7,257 nucleotides of DNA, taken from NCBI GenBank assembly GCA_902767145.1, contig CACXGG010000134.1:1-7257 (forward strand). Direction: 5' to 3'. The translations under genes were made by a program, and so were the position numbers. The stretch is from Oscillospiraceae bacterium (GTDB taxonomy: Bacteria; Bacillota; Clostridia; Saccharofermentanales; Saccharofermentanaceae). Below the pieces are notes generated by a model. That model worked only from the letters and a program-made list of their open reading frames with translations, searched no databases and was not told the DNA's origin. Shown in pieces: positions 1-5,507 of the stretch (position 1 is its first letter; the number at the start of each line of letters is the position of its first letter).

Positions 1-1004
1 AATGGTGCTACACCGAAGATGAGTACTGGACTGACCCTAATCATCCCTATGGTGATTCACAGTATGAATATACTTCCAAATACTACAAGGAAGATACTAA
101 TGGCGATGGTATCTTCGATACCGGTTATATCTCTAATGATAAGTATTTTTACCTGGATGATGTCCAGTACGCCAGATTTGATATAGATATAAATGTTGTT
201 ACAACCAAGATAAATAAAGACAGATGGGATGAGGCAACCCAGAGCTGGGTCCCGATGCCTGAAGAGACATTGGAATATAATGTCGATCTTGAAAATGGTG
301 TCTACCAGCAGAAGGTCGGTGACACATATGTCACTCTTGACGATCCCTCTACAATCATGAGAACAGAACCCAATGTCATCTTCGATCTTGAAAGGGATGC
401 TGTCGTGGATGCTTATAATAAGTGTCCCAACCATTCAGGACTTGACTTCACGATCCATGCCAATTCTGCAATGGTCCAGTTTGAAGCAAATAAGGAGCTC
501 CTTCATGCAGACCTGCAGGACGGTGAATTCACTTTTGAACTCGTTGCCTGTGACAGTAACTATGAACCTTTATTAGACGGTTCAGGTAATGAGATCATCG
601 AATATACGACTAATAATGCCGAAGGAAAAGTTGTATTTAAGACGAAGCATTACGAATCACCCGGTACATATTATTACATCATAAGAGAAAAGGATGAGAG
701 CGGCACAAGAACAGATATCAAGTTCTCTGATGCAGTATACAAGATCATGGTTGAAATTGTTGAGGTGGAAGGATCCGGTGGAATGCTGACCGCCAATGTC
801 GTTGAAGCGTCGAATAACTATGATTTCAGGTTTATCAATGAATTCAAGGTCTATGAGCTGCCTGAGACGGGAGGTGCAGGCACATTGCCGTTCTACCTGA
901 CAGGACTCATACTCATTGCGGCACCGCTGATGGTGCGATCCAGAGTGTTTATTATTTTTACAGATAATAAAAAATACAAAAAAGGAAGGAAGAAAAAACT
1001 ATGA
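1..1004 (+). CDS. Large ancillary/tip pilin with FctA-type isopeptide domain and LPETG sorting signal, 5'-truncated
   Basis: The frame is open from nt 3 to the stop at 1002-1004, so this is the last 333 codons of a gene that begins outside the window; residues are numbered from nt 3. Residues ~1-85 are Tyr/Asp-rich and include a DTNGDGIFD loop (31-39) that resembles a calcium-binding loop. Residues ~158-281 match the streptococcal pilin isopeptide-linkage (FctA/Spy0128-like) fold: a Lys at ~164, the strand GEFTFEL, the strand TYYYIIRE with Glu ~229, and RFINEF with Asn ~279. These are the expected Lys-Glu-Asn isopeptide trio. LPETG is at 286-290, followed by a hydrophobic stretch and a Lys-rich end. 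The product should be exported and joined to the pilus by sortase. Its position ahead of the backbone pilin and its sortase suggests a tip or ancillary subunit; that role is inferred. The tail after the membrane segment is unusually long (see findings). It overlaps the next gene by 4 nt (ATGA). Confidence 0.88.
   Translation, partial: WCYTEDEYWTDPNHPYGDSQYEYTSKYYKEDTNGDGIFDTGYISNDKYFYLDDVQYARFDIDINVVTTKINKDRWDEATQSWVPMPEETLEYNVDLENGVYQQKVGDTYVTLDDPSTIMRTEPNVIFDLERDAVVDAYNKCPNHSGLDFTIHANSAMVQFEANKELLHADLQDGEFTFELVACDSNYEPLLDGSGNEIIEYTTNNAEGKVVFKTKHYESPGTYYYIIREKDESGTRTDIKFSDAVYKIMVEIVEVEGSGGMLTANVVEASNNYDFRFINEFKVYELPETGGAGTLPFYLTGLILIAAPLMVRSRVFIIFTDNKKYKKGRKKKL
93..119 (+). other. Possible Ca2+-binding loop in the tip pilin
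   Basis: These codons encode DTNGDGIFD, which fits the DxNxDGxxD spacing of EF-hand-like, dockerin-like or thrombospondin-type-3 calcium loops. It lies in a Tyr/Asp-rich exported segment. Only one copy is visible in the window. Metal binding is inferred from the spacing only. Confidence 0.35.
858..1001 (+). other. Cell wall sorting signal (LPETG) of the tip pilin
   Basis: LPETGG at 858-875 is followed by a hydrophobic segment (FYLTGLILIAAPLM) and then VRSR. An atypical stretch VFIIFTDN follows before the basic end KKYKKGRKKKL. The signal runs 48 residues from the Leu of LPETG, where about 35 is usual. The codons for the terminal basic residues are the same bases as the ribosome binding site of the next gene. 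Confidence 0.85.
984..990 (+). promoter_or_regulatory. Ribosome binding site of the backbone pilin gene
   Basis: GGAAGGA lies 10 nt before the ATG at 1001, inside the 3' end of the upstream pilin gene. Together with the ATGA stop/start overlap this points to translational coupling. It also favours the ATG at 1001 over the in-frame ATG at 1013. Confidence 0.75.
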
Positions 1005-2719
1005 GAAAGACAATGAAAAAGATCGTCTCGATGCTTGTTTCGTTTGTCATGGTAGTTGGTCTTTTCGCGACTGCGATGGCTGCCCAGACACCCCTTGACA
1101 TCACGATCACAAAGCCCGACGACGACAAGGCTACGCACAAGTATTCAGCGTACCAGATCTTCACAGGAGATATCTATGAAGATACTGCTACGGGAGAGAA
1201 GAGCCTCATAAACCTGCAATTTGGTGAAGGTGTTGATGCTGCTGCTCTCAGAACGGCATTAGGATTGGCTGCTACAGCTACAGCACAGGAATGTGCCGAT
1301 GCTATACAGACCAATTATGCAACTGATGCAGAGGGTCTTGCTGACCTTCTCAGGGGAACAGAGCCTGATTACACAGATTCGATCCTTACTACTGCAACTG
1401 ATGATGCGACCATCGCACCTGCAGTTACAACAGCTGTACTTGATGTTACGGGTCCCGGTTACTACTTTATCCTTGATGAACTTACCAATGCTTCTGATGC
1501 GGATAAGGGTGCCATCTCTAACTTCATGCTGAAGGTCGTAGAGGATACAGATGTAACTGTCGAATCCAAGGAAGATCTGCCCACCATCACCAAGGTTATC
1601 GATGAGAATGGAGGAGTTTCCGCAAATACTGCAAGTATCGGCGATGAGATTCCCTTCAAGATCACATCTACTGTTCCTGATATGACAGGATACAACAAGT
1701 ATTACTTCATCGTTAACGATGTTCTCTGCCCCGGTCTCACATATGATGCTACTTCTGCAGATCTTACAGTCTCTGTAGGAGGTACAGCTCTGACTGCAGG
1801 TACAGGTTATACACTTACAGTATCACCTGATACTCCTACCGCAGGCGAGACCACTCTTAAGATCGTATTTAATAATTTTATTCAGTATACGAAGGGCGAT
1901 GAGGTAGTGATCACATATAATGCTATCCTCAATGAGGCCTGCGACAGGACAGATGCAGGTAATGAGAATACAGTAGATCTTACTTATTCCAATGACCCTA
2001 ACCATACCTATACCGGAACAAATGAGCCTGATAATGGTGAGCCTACAGGTGTTACACCTCCCAGCAATACCATCACTTATACAACAGACATCAAGCTCAT
2101 CAAGCTCGATGAGAGTCATGCTGCTCTTACAGGTGCTGAGTTCGAGGTTGCATGCACAAGTGGCATGAGCAAGGTGCTCGTCACATACGGTGAGTATGAG
2201 GTGGATGCATCAGGTGCTTACTGGAAGCTCAATGACGGTACTTATACCACAACAGCTCCCACAGCCCTTACAGCTTCCAAGTATGATTCCGAGACTACAA
2301 AGTATTCGCTTACAGATAAGACAGAAGTACAGACAGATGCAACTTCCTCCAAGAAGGTAACAGCATTTGTTGATTCCAGCGGTTTCCTTGTGATCGAAGG
2401 ACTTTGCGACGGTACTTATACCATTACCGAGACAAAGGCTCCTGCCGGATATACAGGCCTTTCTGCTCCTGTATCATTTACAGTTGAAAGTAACCCTGAT
2501 CTTACAGGACCTAACTGGGCTGTAGGAACTTCAGGTAATACTGCTTCAGCTACATATAATACAACTGATAACCAGTTTGAGGTAACCATCGTGAATACCC
2601 AGGGTATCAACCTTCCTACAACAGGTGGTATCGGTACGGTTATCTTCTACGTAACCGGTGGAATCCTTCTTCTTGGCGGCGCAGTAATGCTCCTCAGGAA
2701 GAAAGAACAGCAGGACTGA
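1001..2719 (+). CDS. Major (backbone) pilin subunit, sortase-assembled pilus, LPTTG
   Basis: This 572-aa protein is the shaft subunit of a covalent pilus. A signal peptide covers residues 1-27 (MRKTMKK, hydrophobic core, cleavage likely AMA|AQT). The N-terminal domain has the backbone-pilin hallmark HKYSAYQIFTGD (46-57) and ends in VTVESKEDLPTITK. There Lys190 sits where the VYPK-type pilin-motif lysine lies, the nucleophile in class C polymerisation. Residues ~196-362 resemble the fimbrial D2 isopeptide domain (SIGDEIPFKI, VVITYNAIL). Residues ~363-535 are a CnaB (D3) domain with Lys368, Glu477 in the E-box YTITETKAPAGY, and Asn532 as the predicted isopeptide trio. LPTTG is at 538-542, followed by a membrane segment and RKKEQQD. 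The mature protein has five cysteines, unusual for this family. The neighbouring class C sortase is its likely polymerase. Domain placement is from motifs, not alignment. Confidence 0.93.
   Translation: MRKTMKKIVSMLVSFVMVVGLFATAMAAQTPLDITITKPDDDKATHKYSAYQIFTGDIYEDTATGEKSLINLQFGEGVDAAALRTALGLAATATAQECADAIQTNYATDAEGLADLLRGTEPDYTDSILTTATDDATIAPAVTTAVLDVTGPGYYFILDELTNASDADKGAISNFMLKVVEDTDVTVESKEDLPTITKVIDENGGVSANTASIGDEIPFKITSTVPDMTGYNKYYFIVNDVLCPGLTYDATSADLTVSVGGTALTAGTGYTLTVSPDTPTAGETTLKIVFNNFIQYTKGDEVVITYNAILNEACDRTDAGNENTVDLTYSNDPNHTYTGTNEPDNGEPTGVTPPSNTITYTTDIKLIKLDESHAALTGAEFEVACTSGMSKVLVTYGEYEVDASGAYWKLNDGTYTTTAPTALTASKYDSETTKYSLTDKTEVQTDATSSKKVTAFVDSSGFLVIEGLCDGTYTITETKAPAGYTGLSAPVSFTVESNPDLTGPNWAVGTSGNTASATYNTTDNQFEVTIVNTQGINLPTTGGIGTVIFYVTGGILLLGGAVMLLRKKEQQD
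2612..2716 (+). other. Cell wall sorting signal (LPTTG) of the backbone pilin
   Basis: LPTTGG is followed by about 20 hydrophobic residues (IFYVTGGILLLGGAVMLL) and the short basic tail RKKEQQD. This is a canonical layout of normal length. Sortase cleavage is expected between Thr541 and Gly542. Confidence 0.92.
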
Positions 2720-2725
2720 TCCTGC
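2710..2725 (+). promoter_or_regulatory. Stem-loop spanning the backbone pilin stop codon
   Basis: GCAGGA (2710-2715) pairs perfectly with TCCTGC (2720-2725) around the 4-nt loop CTGA, which contains the TGA stop. No T-run follows, so it is not a standard intrinsic terminator. It stands between the highly expressed pilin and its sortase, where a 3'-end-stabilising or partially attenuating hairpin would be useful. That role is inferred. Confidence 0.45.
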
Positions 2726-2741
2726 GGGACCGGTGAACTAG

Positions 2742-3569
2742 TTGAAAAAACGGAGATCGACAATACTGACCATACTGGTCATGACAGTCGGCGCCGGCCT
2801 GCTGCTATATCCTGTTGTGAGTAACAGGATCAACAGCATGAATGCCGCCCGCGTTATATCAGACTATAACGAGTTAGCGGAGAACCTGGCTCAGGAAGAG
2901 AAAGAAGAGATGATCCAGCGGGCCAGGGATTACAATACGGAACTTTACAACACTTCGGGTTCTTTTGAACATCCGGAGAAAGTGGACGGTTATCTGGATA
3001 TCCTGGATATCACAGGCACAGGTATCATGGGCTACATAGAGATCGAAAAGATCGGTGTGAACCTGCCTATATACCATACCGTGGAAAAGGAGATACTCCA
3101 GATAGGAGCAGGCCATCTGCCGGGAAGCTCATTTCCTGTGGGTGGGGAGAATACCCATTGTGTGCTGTCAGGCCACAGGGGACTTCCAAGCTCCAAGCTG
3201 TTTACCGACCTTGATGAACTCGAGATCGGGGACAGGTTCGTTATAACCGTCCTGGACATGCGGCTCGTGTACGAGGTGGACCAGATAGAAGTGGTCCTGC
3301 CTACGGAGACCTCGCTGCTTCAGATCGTTGAAGGCGGGGACTACTGCACACTTGTTACATGTACGCCTTACGGCATCAATACGCACCGTTTGCTGGTGCG
3401 GGGTGTAAGAGTCGAAGATGACGGATCTTACATCGCTACAGATGCCCCCAATGAGGCACTTAAGATCGATACATTCTTTGTATCACTGGCGTTTGGTACA
3501 CCGATGATCATCGCACTGATGGTCTGGGTGGTTACAGACATCAGAAAGAGAACGAAAAAAGGAAGCTAA
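2742..3569 (+). CDS. srtC: Class C (pilin-polymerising) sortase
   Basis: This 275-aa membrane cysteine transpeptidase should cleave the LPTTG and LPETG signals and link the Thr to the pilin-motif Lys of the next subunit. Visible hallmarks are an N-terminal membrane segment (~7-25), MGYIEIEKIGVNLPIYH, GHLPGSSFPVGG, LSGHRGLP with catalytic His145, TLVTCTPYGINTHRLLVRG with Cys207 and Arg216, and a C-terminal membrane segment (~245-265) with a basic end. The two membrane segments and the His-Cys-Arg spacing are typical of class C. The lid region before MGYIEI reads LDITGTG rather than the DPW/DPF of the best-known streptococcal enzymes. The start is TTG. An in-frame TAG at 2739-2741 rules out anything further upstream, and only a weak GGTGA at 2732-2736 serves as ribosome binding site. 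Low translation relative to the pilin is therefore plausible. Confidence 0.95.
   Translation: MKKRRSTILTILVMTVGAGLLLYPVVSNRINSMNAARVISDYNELAENLAQEEKEEMIQRARDYNTELYNTSGSFEHPEKVDGYLDILDITGTGIMGYIEIEKIGVNLPIYHTVEKEILQIGAGHLPGSSFPVGGENTHCVLSGHRGLPSSKLFTDLDELEIGDRFVITVLDMRLVYEVDQIEVVLPTETSLLQIVEGGDYCTLVTCTPYGINTHRLLVRGVRVEDDGSYIATDAPNEALKIDTFFVSLAFGTPMIIALMVWVVTDIRKRTKKGS
3560..3565 (+). promoter_or_regulatory. Ribosome binding site of the small pilin gene
   Basis: AGGAAG lies 6 nt before the ATG at 3572, at the very end of the sortase gene. It sets the start and indicates tight coupling within the operon. Confidence 0.7.
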
Positions 3570-3571
3570 AG

Positions 3572-4426
3572 ATGAGGATCAGGAAATTCTTATTATGCAT
3601 CATGGCTATCATCATTGCTATGCAATTGATGGGTGCCACGATCGACCCTGGAATGACCTGCAGCCTTACAGTCCATCTGGTATCTGCGGATAGCGATGAG
3701 GAGCTTAAGGGTGTAAGCGTCGGGTTGATCCCTGTATGTGACATGACCGAAGAAGGTCTTGTCTATAATGATGCGTTCGCTTCCTTCGGTCAGGATGTAT
3801 TCCTGGCTTCTGAGAAGTCTTATACCGAAGATCTGGTTCAATATGCGGAGGATAACGCAATTACCGGAGATGTCCTTGTAACGGACAGTGAAGGCAAGGC
3901 TGTTTTCGAGGACCTTGCCCCCGGTATGTATCTTGTCATCGAGACGGATACCGGCGATCTGTCAGAGGTATTTTCGCCGTTCCTTACAATCCTTCCTTCC
4001 GAGGACGGCCCTGATGTGATCGCAGAACCAAAGACCACGGCTATGAGCAAGCAGAAGAAACAGGACGTAACTGTTACCGTAACGAAAGTCTGGAATGACG
4101 ACGGCCAGAACAGACCTGAGAGTGTAAAGATCAACCTTAAGAACGAAGACGGTATCTATGACACAGTTACCCTTACAGCAGAAAGTGACTGGAAGTTTGA
4201 ATGGGAATCCCTCCCCGGGGACAAGGAATGGTCTGTAGAAGAGGCCAGTGTCCCTGAGGGATATACCGTCACTTATAAGAGCGACGGAAACGACTTTACC
4301 GTCACTAACACATCAAAACTCGTGCAGACCGGTATCGAACAGAGACCGGTACCGGTACTGTTCGTTGCCGGCATCCTGCTCCTGGGAGCAGGCCTGATAG
4401 TCAAGGCAACTGAAAAGAAGAGATAA
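3572..4426 (+). CDS. Small CnaB-domain pilin with LVQTG signal, probable pilus base subunit
   Basis: This 284-aa exported protein has a hydrophobic leader at residues 5-22, with the cleavage site unclear. Residues ~31-154 form a SpaA-like N-terminal domain: SLTVHLV, GKAVFEDLAPGMYLVIE, FSPFLTILP, ending in DVIAEPK. The last motif recalls the pilin-motif region, with Lys154. Residues ~166-249 are a Cna_B domain with Lys172 (VTKVWNDDGQNRP), Glu223/224 (WSVEEASVPEGY) and Asn246 (FTVTNT), the residues expected for an internal isopeptide bond. The C terminus is a sorting signal, LVQTG (250-254), then EQRPVPVLFVAGILLLGAGLIV and a KATEKKR tail. Position 2 is Val instead of the Pro of LPXTG, so the class C sortase may not recognise it. 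The sortase gene 1 nt downstream is the natural candidate enzyme. A base or minor subunit role is inferred from size, the odd motif and gene order. Confidence 0.88.
   Translation: MRIRKFLLCIMAIIIAMQLMGATIDPGMTCSLTVHLVSADSDEELKGVSVGLIPVCDMTEEGLVYNDAFASFGQDVFLASEKSYTEDLVQYAEDNAITGDVLVTDSEGKAVFEDLAPGMYLVIETDTGDLSEVFSPFLTILPSEDGPDVIAEPKTTAMSKQKKQDVTVTVTKVWNDDGQNRPESVKINLKNEDGIYDTVTLTAESDWKFEWESLPGDKEWSVEEASVPEGYTVTYKSDGNDFTVTNTSKLVQTGIEQRPVPVLFVAGILLLGAGLIVKATEKKR
4319..4423 (+). other. Non-canonical sorting signal (LVQTG) of the small pilin
   Basis: LVQTG at 4319-4333 is followed by IEQRPVPVLFVAGI..., a hydrophobic segment and a basic KATEKKR end. The overall architecture is that of a cell wall sorting signal, but the conserved Pro at position 2 is Val (codon GTG). 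Confidence 0.8.
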
Positions 4427-4427
4427 C

Positions 4428-5033
4428 ATGAAGACAAAGCGGCTTGGTAACATCCTTGTAGGGGCAGGCATGCTTTGTCTTTTGTTATGCTTTCTTTATC
4501 TTCTGTACCTTCAGTATGACAATAACAGAGCGCTGGAAAGATCTTTGGACACGGCAGTCCGGGTAAGGGAAGTCGCATGGGAAAGATATAACGATACTGA
4601 CCTTTCCAGGGAACAGGAGCTTCTCGAAAACAGGACTCTTGAGACCGTGGAGATCGACGGGGTGGAGTATATAGGCTACATAACCATACCGTCCCAGGAT
4701 CTCATCATGGCGGTCACTGCAGATCCCAACGATGAATGGCTCAAGTTCGCAGCCTGCAGATATTACGGATCTCCCTATACAAATGATATGGTCATATGCG
4801 GCCATAACTATGACAGCGGCTTTGGAAAGATCAAGGAGCTCGAGGAGGGGGATGAAGTCATCTTTACCGATATGAACGGAAATGTCACGGAATACACCGT
4901 GGCGATGACAGAAGTCCTGAACGGTACAGATGTCACAAAGATGATCGAGAGCGGATATGATCTCTCACTTTATACATGCACCTTCGGAGGAAGCAGCAGA
5001 TTTACTGTAAGATGTACGCAAGTTGGTCTTTAA
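4428..5033 (+). CDS. Second sortase, single N-terminal membrane anchor (not class C)
   Basis: This 201-aa enzyme has one N-terminal membrane segment (~8-28), a coiled or charged linker, and a sortase core from about residue 78 (VEYIGYITIPSQDL). His126 lies in VICGHNYDSGFG and Cys184 in LSLYTCTFGGSSRFTVRC, with Arg191 or Arg195 completing the triad. Unlike the class C enzyme upstream it has no C-terminal membrane segment and no TLVTCTPYG signature. The YTCT-FGG form resembles short sortases found beside clostridial pilin genes, sometimes labelled class B or unclassified. It starts 1 nt after the LVQTG pilin gene, which suggests dedicated processing of that protein or anchoring of the finished pilus; this is inferred. 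The exact class cannot be settled without alignment. Confidence 0.88.
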   Translation: MKTKRLGNILVGAGMLCLLLCFLYLLYLQYDNNRALERSLDTAVRVREVAWERYNDTDLSREQELLENRTLETVEIDGVEYIGYITIPSQDLIMAVTADPNDEWLKFAACRYYGSPYTNDMVICGHNYDSGFGKIKELEEGDEVIFTDMNGNVTEYTVAMTEVLNGTDVTKMIESGYDLSLYTCTFGGSSRFTVRCTQVGL

Positions 5034-5057
5034 AAATGTAAAACATCGTGGTACGAT
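5029..5057 (+). promoter_or_regulatory. Candidate weak promoter for the RelB/DinJ-like gene
   Basis: TTTAAA (5029-5034, over the sortase stop codon) is separated by exactly 17 nt from TACGAT (5052-5057), each matching 4 of 6 consensus bases. A start near 5064 would give a leader of about 37 nt. The match is weak, and read-through from the pilus operon is an alternative because no terminator is visible. Confidence 0.3.
5045..5057 (+). promoter_or_regulatory. Small inverted repeat, possible operator
   Basis: ATCGT-GGT-ACGAT is a perfect 5-bp inverted repeat with a 3-bp centre. It covers the candidate -10 of the following ribbon-helix-helix gene. Antitoxins of the RelB/DinJ type commonly bind inverted repeats over their own promoter, so autoregulation is plausible but unproven. 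It lacks a T-run and is not a terminator. Confidence 0.3.
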
Positions 5058-5084
5058 ACGGGTGAGCGCTTGCTTTATCTAAAT

Positions 5085-5092
5085 GGGGGGAG
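5085..5092 (+). promoter_or_regulatory. Ribosome binding site that decides the RelB/DinJ-like start
   Basis: GGGGGGAG lies 8 nt before the ATG at 5101. The in-frame ATG at 5083 overlaps this site and has no ribosome binding site of its own, so 5101 is the better start. Confidence 0.75.
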
Positions 5093-5100
5093 CATTTACT

Positions 5101-5439
5101 ATGGCTAACAAGACCGCGAATTTCAATCTCAGAATGGATCCGGAAGTAAAGAAGAATGCAGAAGAATTATTCGCATCCTTCGGTATGACCATGGCTGATG
5201 CCGTTAATATCTTTATCTACAAGTCCCTTCTGGTGGGAGGTTTGCCCTTTGACGTAAGATACCCCGAAGACGGTATGCCCGCAAAGAGAAAAGTGAAGAA
5301 GACCGTGGATACTCCTGAAGTAAAACAAACGCAGACAGCTCCCGTTCAGAAGACCGAGGCTCCCGAGGAAGTAAAACAAACTGAAGCAACTTCCAATGTG
5401 AGAAGGTCATCTGTCCAGGATCTCTTTAAGCACATGTAA
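5101..5439 (+). CDS. Solitary RelB/DinJ-family antitoxin-like ribbon-helix-helix protein
   Basis: This 112-aa protein begins with the RelB/DinJ pattern. A DNA-binding strand TANFNLRMD (5-13) is followed by a helix with EVKKNAEELFASFGMT, a second helix MADAVNIFIYKSLL, then GGLPFDVRYP (46-55), which is highly typical of the family. After residue ~56 comes a Lys/Thr/Glu/Pro-rich tail holding EVKQT twice (73-77 and 90-94). It ends in RRSSVQDLFKHM. Family members usually pair with a RelE/YafQ-type mRNA interferase encoded just downstream. Here the next gene is a tail-anchored protein with no resemblance to those toxins, so this is an orphan antitoxin or a stand-alone regulator. It probably binds DNA as a dimer; the target is unknown, though its own upstream inverted repeat is a candidate. 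ATG 5101 was chosen on its ribosome binding site. Confidence 0.85.
   Translation: MANKTANFNLRMDPEVKKNAEELFASFGMTMADAVNIFIYKSLLVGGLPFDVRYPEDGMPAKRKVKKTVDTPEVKQTQTAPVQKTEAPEEVKQTEATSNVRRSSVQDLFKHM
5317..5381 (+). repeat. Direct repeat pair in the RelB/DinJ-like tail
   Basis: GAAGTAAAACAAAC occurs identically at 5317-5330 and 5368-5381. The copies are 51 nt apart (17 codons, in frame) and both encode EVKQT. Identity at the DNA level, including AAA and ACG/ACT context changes only afterwards, suggests a recent internal duplication in the linker. Confidence 0.7.
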
Positions 5440-5452
5440 CAATTCCCATTAC

Positions 5453-5481
5453 TTTAAAGAATTATAATAAGGTGTTATAAT
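5453..5481 (+). promoter_or_regulatory. Extended -10 promoter for the tail-anchored protein gene
   Basis: TTTAAA (5453-5458) is followed by a 17-nt spacer and a perfect TATAAT (5476-5481). TG stands at 5473-5474, completing an extended -10 (TGTTATAAT). The predicted transcription start, about 7-9 nt downstream, falls at 5488-5490, essentially on the ATG at 5490. A second TATAAT at 5463-5468 could give a slightly longer leader. Confidence 0.65.
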
Positions 5482-5507
5482 CGAAAGATATGATACCTCA
5501 GTATAAT
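5462..5507 (+). repeat. Three TATAAT boxes around the start codon
   Basis: TATAAT occurs at 5463-5468, 5476-5481 and 5502-5507. The first two sit in a 13-nt spaced repeat of TTATAAT (5462-5468 and 5475-5481). The third lies within the coding sequence. Only the middle one has a -35-like element at ideal spacing. Confidence 0.6.

Noticed and set aside
57..434. Minus-strand open frame of 125 codons opposite the tip pilin
   Set aside because: The Ile/Asp-rich composition is the mirror of GAT/ATC codons on the + strand. The pilin frame is open throughout and carries recognisable motifs.
893..1164. Overlapping minus-strand open frames across the tip/backbone pilin junction
   Set aside because: They have no ribosome binding site, and they shadow two well-supported + strand genes. 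The hydrophobic or aromatic runs come from the complement of the A-rich junction.
2710..2725. Intrinsic terminator after the backbone pilin
   Set aside because: The 6-bp stem is followed by GGGACCGGTG rather than a T-run, and the sortase gene must be expressed from the same transcript. It was kept as a regulatory hairpin only.
5083..5100. Start at ATG 5083 for the RelB/DinJ-like protein
   Set aside because: It would add six residues (MGGAFT) encoded by the ribosome binding site itself and has no binding site upstream. Family proteins begin close to the NFNLRMD strand.
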